Shown piece after piece: positions 7,010-13,215 of a DNA stretch of 13,944 nt. The notes under the pieces were generated by a model that worked only from the letters and a program-made list of their open reading frames with translations, made no database searches and was not told where the DNA came from. The stretch is taken from NCBI GenBank assembly GCA_014858325.1, contig RKCM01000159.1, positions 1 through 13,944 of the forward strand. Reading direction: 5' to 3'. Source of the DNA: Oscillospiraceae bacterium. Its GTDB lineage: Bacteria; Bacillota; Clostridia; Oscillospirales; Ruminococcaceae. The position numbers were made by a program, and so were the translations under genes. Position 1 is the first letter of the stretch; the number at the start of each line of letters is the position of its first letter.

Positions 7010-7771
7010 ATGGCAAGTTACCGTTACGAGCGCGACATCGACCCCAAGGACCTTGCGCCCCGCAAAGAAAAACAATACACCCGGAAGGAAAAATGGGCCA
7101 ACTGGTGGGATTATAATCTCAAGTGGGTCCTCCTCATCGGCATTGCCGCGGCCTTTGTGGCCTACACATTCATCGGGCAGTATTTCTTTGTGGATAAACC
7201 CGATTATAACATCGCCGTGGTGGCCCCCTACTACCTGCCTGATGATACCGTTACGGCGCTGCAAAACGCGCTGGCCGCCTACGGCGAGGATCGCAACGGC
7301 GACGGCAAGGTGTTGGTGACTCTGAACGTCTATACGCTGGACTACACGGACTCCGAGACGGAGACCGAGAGCGCCGCCTACCTGACCATGGCGGGCACCA
7401 CCAAGCTGGCCGCCGACGTGCAGGGGGGCCTCAGCTCCATCTTTTTGCTCTACGACCCCGCCGGGTTTGAGGAGAGCACCGGCACCCTGCGCTATCTGGA
7501 CGGCAGTCTGCCCGCCCCGGACAGCGACGACGACTGGTGGAACATGGTGTACCGCTGGACGGACTGCCCCGTACTGGCAGCCCTCGACCTGGGCGCGTAC
7601 CGGGCCGACACCACCCACGCAGAGGGCGGCGACAGTCAGGAATATCTGGCACCGTTCTACATCGGGATGCGGGGCGCGTGGAACACCGCCACCGCCGACA
7701 ACCTCGCGGGGGGCGAGGAGCTGTGGCAGGCCCTCACCGCCGGGGCCGTTTCCACGGCCGGGGAGGAGTGA
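7010..7771 (+). CDS. Conserved-looking single-pass membrane protein of unknown function
   Basis: Not recognised. The 253-residue protein has a basic and aromatic cytoplasmic N-terminus (residues 1-38, many Arg/Lys/Trp), one transmembrane helix (about 39-60, WVLLIGIAAAFVAYTF) and an acidic extracytoplasmic domain of about 190 residues. The short charge-rich start before the helix and lack of a cleavage motif suggest an N-in, C-out anchored protein. The outer domain has alternating hydrophobic strands (YNIAVVAPYYL, VLVTLNVYTLD, SSIFLLYD) and a DxNxDG loop (D94-R-N-G-D-G), reminiscent of a calcium loop. The strand-helix pattern could be an alpha/beta domain, but no catalytic motif is visible. 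The ATG at 7010 has AGGAGA five bases upstream and is 11 bases from the plsC stop, so the two are probably co-transcribed. It sits directly before a coupled small ORF. Confidence 0.75.
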   Translation: MASYRYERDIDPKDLAPRKEKQYTRKEKWANWWDYNLKWVLLIGIAAAFVAYTFIGQYFFVDKPDYNIAVVAPYYLPDDTVTALQNALAAYGEDRNGDGKVLVTLNVYTLDYTDSETETESAAYLTMAGTTKLAADVQGGLSSIFLLYDPAGFEESTGTLRYLDGSLPAPDSDDDWWNMVYRWTDCPVLAALDLGAYRADTTHAEGGDSQEYLAPFYIGMRGAWNTATADNLAGGEELWQALTAGAVSTAGEE

Positions 7772-7775
7772 GCCC

Positions 7776-7940
7776 ATGCGGTTCCGTGTGGTTTCCCGCG
7801 GCAGGGCAAGCCGCTCGGCGGTGCCGGAGCGGCCGCAAAAGCCCGAAAACGCCCCTACGCCCCCCAAAGCCGCCGACCTGGACAACCCCTACGGACGGGT
7901 GTTTGGACAGGCGCGGAAGCGGGAGGATCTGTTGAAGTGA
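7776..7940 (+). CDS. Small basic protein of unknown function (54 residues)
   Basis: A short ORF starting with ATG at 7776, four bases after the stop of the preceding membrane protein gene. Its Shine-Dalgarno GGAGGAG overlaps the end of that gene and is seven bases from the ATG, a strong sign of coupled translation. The stop at 7938-7940 is followed two bases later by a Rho-independent terminator, so it is the last gene of the plsC unit. The protein begins MRFRVVSRGR, has a Pro-rich middle (PTPPK) and ends with NPYGRVFGQARKREDLLK. It is rich in Arg/Lys and has no membrane segment. The placement and RBS are the evidence; a protein-level test is lacking and no family is recognised. Confidence 0.6.
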   Translation: MRFRVVSRGRASRSAVPERPQKPENAPTPPKAADLDNPYGRVFGQARKREDLLK

Positions 7941-7942
7941 AG

Positions 7943-7986
7943 AACCCTCTCCGGCATCGCACAGCGATGACGGAGAGGGTTTTGTT
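7943..7986 (+). terminator. Rho-independent terminator of the plsC unit
   Basis: AACCCTCTCCG (7943-7953) pairs perfectly with CGGAGAGGGTT (7971-7981), and an inner CATCGC (7955-7960) pairs with GCGATG (7964-7969), giving a 17-bp stem with a single G/A mismatch and an ACA loop. The T-rich tract TTTTGTTAT follows directly. It separates the three-gene plsC unit from the aromatic amino acid operon. Confidence 0.93.
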
Positions 7987-8055
7987 ATATACTTTTGTTC
8001 GTTTTACTGGATATGAATTTGAAAAATTATCCGCACGCGAACCACGGGGCTTTTG

Positions 8056-8084
8056 TTGTTTCCCCGTCCGGGTTATGGTATACT
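8056..8084 (+). promoter_or_regulatory. Predicted sigma-A promoter of the pheA-aro operon
   Basis: TTGTTT (8056-8061), 17 bases, then TATACT (8079-8084), with TGG immediately before the -10 giving an extended TGn element. The predicted start near 8091 leaves a leader of about 40 bases before the pheA ATG, too short for a T-box or a leader-peptide attenuator. A perfect palindrome overlaps the -10 and start region. Confidence 0.65.
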
Positions 8085-8094
8085 AATTTAGTAT
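8080..8094. promoter_or_regulatory. Perfect palindrome, candidate operator over the pheA promoter
   Basis: ATACTAATTTAGTAT is a perfect inverted repeat with 7-base arms (ATACTAA / TTAGTAT) around one central T. It covers the last five bases of the -10 hexamer and the expected transcription start, the placement of a repressor site. No regulator gene is in the window, so the binding protein is unknown. Confidence 0.5.
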
Positions 8095-8129
8095 CTTGCA
8101 AATCTCCGATCCGAAAGGATGTGCAAACG

Positions 8130-9200
8130 ATGGACGCACTGCAAAACGCCCGCGCCGAGATCGACGCGGTGGACGCACAGCTGGCCGCCCTGTTTGAGCG
8201 CCGGATGGCCGCTGTGCTGACGGTGGCCCAATACAAAAAAGAGCACGGTCTGCCCATCTTCGACGCAGCCCGGGAGGCCGTGGTGCTGGATCGATCTGCG
8301 GCCCGCATCCAGGACCCCGCCCTGCGCCCCTATTACCGCGACCACGTCCAGAACCTGATGGACGTTGCCAAGCAATACGAGGCCCAGGTGCTGGGCCGCA
8401 ATCGCGCCGCCTATCAGGGGGTGGAGGGGGCCTTTGCCCACATCGCCCTCAAGGCGCTGTTTCCCCATGCGGAGGCCGTCAGCTTCCCCACCTGGGACGA
8501 GGTCTTCGACGCGGTGGAAAAAGGCGACGCCGCCCACGGCGTGGTGCCCTTTGAGAACAGCCACGCGGGGGATGTTTCCGCCGTACTGGACCTGTGCTAC
8601 AACCACCCGGCCCTGTGGGTGGTGGGGGTGTATGATCTGCCCATCTCCCAGAACCTGCTCGTCCTGCCCGGCACCCAGCTGAGCGATCTGAAAATGGTGT
8701 ACAGCCACCAGCAGGCCATTGCCCAGAGCGAGACCTTTTTGAAACAGTTCCGCCTGCCGGCCTCCGCCATGCCCAACACCGCCCTGGCGGCCAAGTTTGT
8801 GGCCGAAAGCGGCGATAAGACCAAGGCCGCCATTGCCAGCGCCGAGACGGCCCAGCTCTACGGGCTGGACGTGCTGGTGCCCAGCATCAACACCGACGGC
8901 GACAACACCACCCGCTTCATCGTCCTCAGCCGCGAAAAGCCCACGGCGGGCAATCGGTTCTCCCTGCTGTTCACGGTGGACAACAAGCCCGGCAAGCTGG
9001 GCGAGGTGATCCAGATCATCGGCCAGAGCGGCTTCAACATGGAGTCCATCAAGAGCCGCCCCATGCCCCATGTCCCCTTTGAATATTATTTTTACGTTGA
9101 GCTGGTGGGCGACCCCACCGCCGACGAGACCGCCGCGCTGCTGCGCGCGCTGAACGAGCCCTGCCGCACGGTACGGCTGTTAGGAGTGTATACAAAATGA
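8130..9200 (+). CDS. pheA: Bifunctional chorismate mutase / prephenate dehydratase with ACT domain (P-protein)
   Basis: A 356-residue enzyme converting chorismate to prephenate and then to phenylpyruvate, the committed steps to phenylalanine. Residues 1-about 88 form an AroQ-type helical chorismate mutase (ARAEIDAVDAQLAALFERRM; downstream Lys and Arg of the active site). Residues about 92-268 form the prephenate dehydratase domain, beginning AAYQGVEGAFAH and carrying the catalytic TRF triad at 261-263. Residues about 275-356 form an ACT domain with ESIKSRP (305-311), matching the ESRP phenylalanine-binding motif, so feedback inhibition by phenylalanine is expected. The ATG at 8130 was chosen over an in-frame start at 7995 because homology begins there, a promoter lies between them, and AAAGGAT is nearby (a rather long spacing of about 10 bases). 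It is the first gene of the operon; its TGA overlaps the aroB ATG by 4 bases. Confidence 0.95.
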   Translation: MDALQNARAEIDAVDAQLAALFERRMAAVLTVAQYKKEHGLPIFDAAREAVVLDRSAARIQDPALRPYYRDHVQNLMDVAKQYEAQVLGRNRAAYQGVEGAFAHIALKALFPHAEAVSFPTWDEVFDAVEKGDAAHGVVPFENSHAGDVSAVLDLCYNHPALWVVGVYDLPISQNLLVLPGTQLSDLKMVYSHQQAIAQSETFLKQFRLPASAMPNTALAAKFVAESGDKTKAAIASAETAQLYGLDVLVPSINTDGDNTTRFIVLSREKPTAGNRFSLLFTVDNKPGKLGEVIQIIGQSGFNMESIKSRPMPHVPFEYYFYVELVGDPTADETAALLRALNEPCRTVRLLGVYTK

Positions 9201-10240
9201 GCGAATTGTTCGGAACCAAGCTCACCATGAATCTGGGCGAGCACAGCTATGACATCATCCTGAAAAACGGTGCCCTGGAGAACCTCTACCAGTTCGCCCG
9301 CCTCGACCGCCGGGTGGCCGTCGTCACCGACACCGGCGTGCCTGCCGCATACGCCCAGCGGGTGGCCGACCAGTGCAAGGACGCCCGCATCATCACCGTG
9401 CCGCAGGGCGAGGGCAGCAAGAGCTTTAAGGTTTTGGAGAGCGTGCTGCGCCAGATGCTGGACTTCCACATGGGCCGGGGCGACCTCGTCATCGCCGTGG
9501 GCGGCGGCGTAGTGGGCGATCTGGCCGGGTTTGCCGCCTCCATCTATATGCGGGGCATCGATTTCATCAACTGCCCCACCTCCACCCTCTCCATGGTGGA
9601 TTCCTCCATCGGCGGCAAGACCGCCGTGGACCTGGACGAGACCAAGAACATCGCAGGCTCCTTCTGGCAGCCCAAGCTGGTCATCGTGGACCCGGATGTG
9701 CTGGCCACCCTCCCCCGCCGCCACTACATCAACGGCCTGGCCGAGGCGCTCAAGGGCGGCATTTTGGCCGACCCGGAGCTCTTTGCGATCTTTGAATCCG
9801 GCGACATCGACGCCCAGATCAACGAGATCATCTACCGCAGCCTCCGCTTCAAGAAGAACATCGTGGAGCAGGACGAAAAAGAAAAGGGGATGCGCAAGGC
9901 CCTCAACTTCGGCCACACCATCGGCCACGGCATCGAGGCCACCAAGGGCATCAAGGGCCGCCGCACCGTGGGCCTCTACCACGGCGAGTGCGTGGCGCTG
10001 GGCATGCTGCCCATGATCGAATCCAAGGCGCTGCAAAAGCGGGTCCGCGCCGTGTACCGCCGGATGGGCCTGCCCCTGCGCACCAGCTACAACAAGGAGA
10101 AGGTGCTGGCCGAGATGCTGCACGACAAAAAAGCCCAGGGCGGGCAGATCACCGTTATCAAAGTGCCGGGCCTTGGCTGCTGGCGGGCCGAGACCATCCC
10201 CGTGGAGGGCCTGCGCACCTTGCTGGGCATGGAGGACTGA
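9197..10240 (+). CDS. aroB: 3-dehydroquinate synthase
   Basis: A 347-residue enzyme converting DAHP to 3-dehydroquinate, the second step of the shikimate pathway, with NAD+ and a divalent metal. The NAD-binding signature GGGVVGDLAGFAAS lies at 102-115, followed by PTSTLSMVDSSIGGKTAVD (127-145). Expected metal ligands are E183 (in LAEALKGG), H240 (in NFGHTIGHGIE, 237-247) and H262 (in YHGE). Length and motif order are normal. The start overlaps the pheA stop in an ATGA junction, with TTAGGAGT about 10 bases upstream, so translation is probably coupled to pheA. The aroC start follows after one base. Confidence 0.97.
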   Translation: MSELFGTKLTMNLGEHSYDIILKNGALENLYQFARLDRRVAVVTDTGVPAAYAQRVADQCKDARIITVPQGEGSKSFKVLESVLRQMLDFHMGRGDLVIAVGGGVVGDLAGFAASIYMRGIDFINCPTSTLSMVDSSIGGKTAVDLDETKNIAGSFWQPKLVIVDPDVLATLPRRHYINGLAEALKGGILADPELFAIFESGDIDAQINEIIYRSLRFKKNIVEQDEKEKGMRKALNFGHTIGHGIEATKGIKGRRTVGLYHGECVALGMLPMIESKALQKRVRAVYRRMGLPLRTSYNKEKVLAEMLHDKKAQGGQITVIKVPGLGCWRAETIPVEGLRTLLGMED

Positions 10241-10241
10241 G

Positions 10242-11381
10242 ATGAAAAACACCTTTGGCAGCGCGCTGACGCTGACCATCTTCGGCGAGAGCCACGGCAA
10301 AGCCATCGGCGCGGTGCTGGACGGCATGGCCGCCGGCGTCCCGGTGGACGAGGCGCTGCTGGCCGCCTGCATGGATAAGCGCCGGGCCCGGGGCGACGGG
10401 CTTTCCACGGCCCGGGTGGAGGCGGATGAGGTCCGCTTCCTTTCCGGCGTGGTCAACGGCCACACCACCGGCACCGCCATTGCGCTGGTGATCGAGAACC
10501 AGAACACCCGCAGCGGCGATTACGCCAAAACGGCCGACCTGCTGCGGCCCGGCCACGCGGATTACACGGCCTACGCCAAGTACCACGGGTTTCAGGATGC
10601 CCGGGGCGGCGGGCACTTTTCCGGCCGCATCACGGCGGCCCTCGTAGCGGGCGGCTCCCTCGCGCTGGGGGCTCTGAGCCGGGCGGGCGTAGATATTTCC
10701 ACCCACATCGCCCGGTGCGCGGGGCTGGCCGATACGCCTTTTTCCCTCAGCGACCCCGCCGCGCTGGCGGCGCAGGCCGAAGCGCTGGTGAACAAGACCG
10801 AGGGCTTTGCTCTGCTGGATGCCGCTGTGGAAGAGCCCATGAAGGCGGCCATCCGCGCCGCCGGGGCCGAGGGCGACAGCGTGGGCGGCGTGCTGGAAAC
10901 GGCCATTCTGGGCCTGCCCGCCGGCATCGGCGAGCCCTACTTTGACAGCGTGGAGAGCGTGCTCTCCCACGCGGCCTTCTCCATCCCCGCCGTCAAGGGC
11001 ATCGAGTTCGGCTCCGGCTTCGCCTTTGCCGACCAACGGGGCAGCGAGGCCAACGACGCCTTCCGCATGGCGGGCGGGCACATCGTCACCGCCACCAACC
11101 ACAACGCAGGCATCAACGGCGGCATCTCCAACGGGATGCCCGTGGTCTTCCGCACCGCCGTCAAGCCCACCCCCAGCATCTACAAACCGCAGCAGACGGT
11201 GGATTACATCGCCAAAAAGGACGCCGACCTCTCCATTCAGGGCCGACACGACCCCTGCATCGTGCCCCGGGCCGCCATCGTGCAGACCTGCGCCGCCGCG
11301 CTGGCCCTTGCCGACCTGATGACGGTCCGCTACGGCACGGCCTGGATGGAAGACCCCACCGGCTACCGCAAGGAGGGCTGA
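10242..11381 (+). CDS. aroC: Chorismate synthase
   Basis: A 379-residue enzyme that eliminates phosphate from EPSP to give chorismate, the last common step of the pathway, with reduced FMN. The N-terminal signature FGESHGKAIGAVLDGMAAG (14-32) contains catalytic H18. RPGHADYT (102-109) carries the second catalytic His. RGGGHFSGRITAA (121-133) is the clostridial form of the RGGGR motif. FGSGF, NGGISNGMP (292-300), FRTAVKPTPSI and RHDPCIVPRA (335-344) complete the FMN- and substrate-binding signatures. The ATG at 10242 is one base after the aroB stop and has GGAGG six bases upstream; an upstream extension of the frame to 10173 lies inside aroB and is not the start. Reduced FMN must come from another flavoprotein, since no reductase domain is present. 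Confidence 0.97.
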   Translation: MKNTFGSALTLTIFGESHGKAIGAVLDGMAAGVPVDEALLAACMDKRRARGDGLSTARVEADEVRFLSGVVNGHTTGTAIALVIENQNTRSGDYAKTADLLRPGHADYTAYAKYHGFQDARGGGHFSGRITAALVAGGSLALGALSRAGVDISTHIARCAGLADTPFSLSDPAALAAQAEALVNKTEGFALLDAAVEEPMKAAIRAAGAEGDSVGGVLETAILGLPAGIGEPYFDSVESVLSHAAFSIPAVKGIEFGSGFAFADQRGSEANDAFRMAGGHIVTATNHNAGINGGISNGMPVVFRTAVKPTPSIYKPQQTVDYIAKKDADLSIQGRHDPCIVPRAAIVQTCAAALALADLMTVRYGTAWMEDPTGYRKEG

Positions 11382-11383
11382 CC

Positions 11384-12646
11384 ATGGAATACGGACTCAT
11401 CGGCGGCAAGCTGGGCCACTCTTACTCCAAGCTCATCCACGAGATGCTCTGCGGCTACCGCTACGACCTCTGCCCCCTGCCCACCGAGGCCGAGGCACGG
11501 GCCTTTTTGAAAAAGCGGCTCTTCAAGGCCATCAACGTGACCATCCCCTACAAGAAGCTGGTCATGGAATATTGCACCTACATCGACCCCCGGGCCAAGG
11601 CCATCGGGGCCGTGAACACCGTCGTGAACAAAAACGGCCTGCTCTACGGCTACAACACCGATTACTCCGGCTTTGCCCACCTGTGCGAGGCCCACGGGGT
11701 GGATTTCAACGGGCGCACGGTGCTCATTTTGGGCACCGGCGGCACCCACAACACCACCAGCGCCGTGGCGCGGGACAAGGGCGCGGCCAAGATTTTGACC
11801 GTCAGCCGGAAGCCCGACCCCGAAAAAGGCGAGCTGAGTTATACGCAGGCCCTGACCAGCGGCGCGCAGATCATCATCAACACCACCCCCGCCGGGATGT
11901 ACCCCCATGTGGGCGTATGCAACCTGGACGTGGCTGCCATGCCGGGCCTGGAAGCCGTTTTGGACGTCGTGTACAACCCCGACAAGACCGAGCTCATCCT
12001 CCGGGCGGAGGAAGCCGGGGTGCCCGTGGCTGTGGGCGGGCTGGAGATGCTGGTGGCACAGGCGGTGTATGCCGCCGAGTATTTCCTGGGCCGGACGTTC
12101 GAGGATGCGGCGGGCGAGATCGACCGCATCACCGCCGCGCTGCGCCGGGACACCCGGAACGTGGCCCTCATCGGGATGCCCTCCAGCGGCAAGACCACCG
12201 TGGGCCGGGCACTGGCGGAAGCCCTGGGCAAGCGGTTCGTCGATCTGGACGAGGAGATCGTCAAGGCCGACGGGCGCAGCATCCCGGACATCTTTGCCGC
12301 CGAGGGCGAGGAGGGTTTCCGCAAAAAGGAAACCGCCGTCATCGCCCAATTTGCAAAAGAGGGGCGGCAGCTGCTCTCCTGCGGGGGCGGCGCAGTGAAA
12401 AAGCCCGAAAACGTGCGGCTGCTGCGGCAGAACGGCGTGGTGCTGTTCCTCGACCGACCGCTGGACGCCCTGACCGTGGGCGGCGGCAGGCCCCTTTCGT
12501 CCAGTGCGGATGCACTGCGGACGATGTACGCCGAGCGCCGCCCGCTGTATCTGGCCGCGGCAGACGCCGTGGTGCCCAACGAAACCACCGTCGCGGACGC
12601 TGTGAAGGCGTCCATGGAGGCTCTGGATGAAATTTTTGATCATTAA
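11384..12646 (+). CDS. aroE-aroK: Shikimate dehydrogenase - shikimate kinase fusion protein
   Basis: A 420-residue two-domain protein. Residues 1-about 255 are shikimate dehydrogenase, reducing 3-dehydroshikimate with NADPH: HSYSKLIHE (12-20) binds shikimate, NVTIPYKK (51-58) holds the catalytic Lys57, NTD (91-93) the paired Asp, GTGG (117-120) starts the cofactor loop, and TPAGM and GGLEMLVAQA (218-227) close the domain. Residues about 258-420 are shikimate kinase, phosphorylating shikimate with ATP: P-loop GMPSSGKT (264-271), DLDEEI (287-292), CGGGAV (333-338), GRPL and the Arg-rich lid near 379-388. The fusion joins two consecutive steps. All key residues of both halves seem present, and no internal start or stop divides them. 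The ATG is two bases after the aroC stop. The end overlaps aroQ by 20 bases. Confidence 0.95.
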   Translation: MEYGLIGGKLGHSYSKLIHEMLCGYRYDLCPLPTEAEARAFLKKRLFKAINVTIPYKKLVMEYCTYIDPRAKAIGAVNTVVNKNGLLYGYNTDYSGFAHLCEAHGVDFNGRTVLILGTGGTHNTTSAVARDKGAAKILTVSRKPDPEKGELSYTQALTSGAQIIINTTPAGMYPHVGVCNLDVAAMPGLEAVLDVVYNPDKTELILRAEEAGVPVAVGGLEMLVAQAVYAAEYFLGRTFEDAAGEIDRITAALRRDTRNVALIGMPSSGKTTVGRALAEALGKRFVDLDEEIVKADGRSIPDIFAAEGEEGFRKKETAVIAQFAKEGRQLLSCGGGAVKKPENVRLLRQNGVVLFLDRPLDALTVGGGRPLSSSADALRTMYAERRPLYLAAADAVVPNETTVADAVKASMEALDEIFDH

Positions 12647-13091
12647 CGGCCCCAACCTCAACCTGATGCACTTCACCGAGCCGGGCGTGGCCGGGCAGAT
12701 CGACTACAACGCCCTGCTGGATTATCTGGAAGTGTGCTGCCAGCAGATGGACATTGAGGTGGAGTTTTTCCAATCCAACCACGAGGGCGACCTTGTGGAC
12801 GAGATCCAGTCCGCCGCCGGCCGGGCAGACGGCATCGTCATCAACCCGGGGGCCTACGCCCACTACAGCGTGGCCATTCTGGACGCACTGCGGGTGTGCG
12901 GCGTGCCCGCCGTGGAAGTGATGCTGAGCGAGCCGGACGGCCGCGAGCCCTTCCGCAATACGGACGTAGTCTCCTTTGGCTGTCAGGGCCATTTTATCGG
13001 CGAGGGCATCAGCGGCTATCTGCACGCCTGCACCTATCTGCTCCAGCTGCTGCGTCTGGATGGCAGCGGACACGCACATATCGTGATGTAA
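12627..13091 (+). CDS. aroQ: Type II 3-dehydroquinate dehydratase-like protein with altered active site
   Basis: A 154-residue protein of the type II dehydroquinase family, whose members interconvert 3-dehydroquinate and 3-dehydroshikimate. The fold signature is clear: INGPNLNL (6-13), QSNHEGDLVDEI (49-60), INPGAYAHYS (72-81), EVMLSEPDGREPFR (97-110) and the G-x3-GY end. However, aligned to the M. tuberculosis enzyme, the flexible-loop motif (R-E/Q-P-x-x-Y-G) reads T17-E-P-G-V-A22-G, so catalytic Arg19 is Thr and catalytic Tyr24 is Ala. In the EVHLSN motif the second His (His101) is Met99 and the following Asn is Glu102. N73, H79, R106 and R110 are kept. Activity is therefore uncertain. The ATG lies 20 bases inside the aroE-aroK 3' end, so coupling is likely. 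It is the only dehydratase candidate visible in the cluster. Confidence 0.85.
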   Translation: MKFLIINGPNLNLMHFTEPGVAGQIDYNALLDYLEVCCQQMDIEVEFFQSNHEGDLVDEIQSAAGRADGIVINPGAYAHYSVAILDALRVCGVPAVEVMLSEPDGREPFRNTDVVSFGCQGHFIGEGISGYLHACTYLLQLLRLDGSGHAHIVM

Positions 13092-13144
13092 GAACCCTCT
13101 CAGGCACTGGCGTGCCAGCTCCCCCGAAGGGGGAGCCCTTGGCA
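13092..13144 (+). repeat. Intergenic hairpin repeat element between aroQ and aroF
   Basis: It begins AGAACCCTCTCAGGCACTGG and contains two hairpins: GGCAC/GTGCC around TGGC, then a perfect 8-bp stem GCTCCCCC (13118-13125) with GGGGGAGC (13129-13136) around GAA. It ends CCTTGGCAGG. From memory, such CCCTCTCAG...GCTCCCCC...GGGGGAGC...TTGGC units are numerous between genes in Faecalibacterium-type genomes. No T tract follows, so termination is not obvious. The opening AGAACCCTCTC also opens the terminator at 7941-7951. Confidence 0.65.
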
Positions 13145-13215
13145 GGCCGGGCCACTTTCTACGCTTATTTCAGAAATCGATAAAATTTCAGATTACAGGA
13201 AGGGACGTAAAATTC
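13145..13215 (+). promoter_or_regulatory. aroF upstream region with direct repeats and a weak promoter-like site
   Basis: After the hairpin element the DNA becomes A+T-rich. Two copies of ATTTCAG lie 18 bases apart (13167-13173 and 13185-13191), and GAAAT/ATTTC (13173-13177, 13185-13189) can pair. TAAAAT (13181-13186) could act as a -10, but no good -35 is seen. A separate promoter or control point for aroF is possible, not shown. Confidence 0.3.

Noticed and set aside
7995..8129. Upstream in-frame extension of pheA (45 extra residues)
   Set aside because: It spans the predicted promoter and palindrome, has no chorismate mutase similarity, and homology begins at the ATG at 8130.
7987..8129. 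T-box or phenylalanine leader-peptide attenuator before pheA
   Set aside because: No T-box sequence, Phe-codon run or terminator/antiterminator pair is present, and the leader from the predicted start is only about 40 bases.
9092..10507. 471-codon minus-strand frame
   Set aside because: It lies antisense to aroB, which has all its catalytic motifs; the frame is a shadow of G+C-rich third positions.
11363..12676. 437-codon minus-strand frame
   Set aside because: It lies antisense to the complete aroE-aroK fusion and shows no family resemblance.
13118..13136. Rho-independent terminator after aroQ
   Set aside because: The 8-bp stem is strong but is followed by CCTTGGCAGG rather than T residues, so it is better described as a repeat element.
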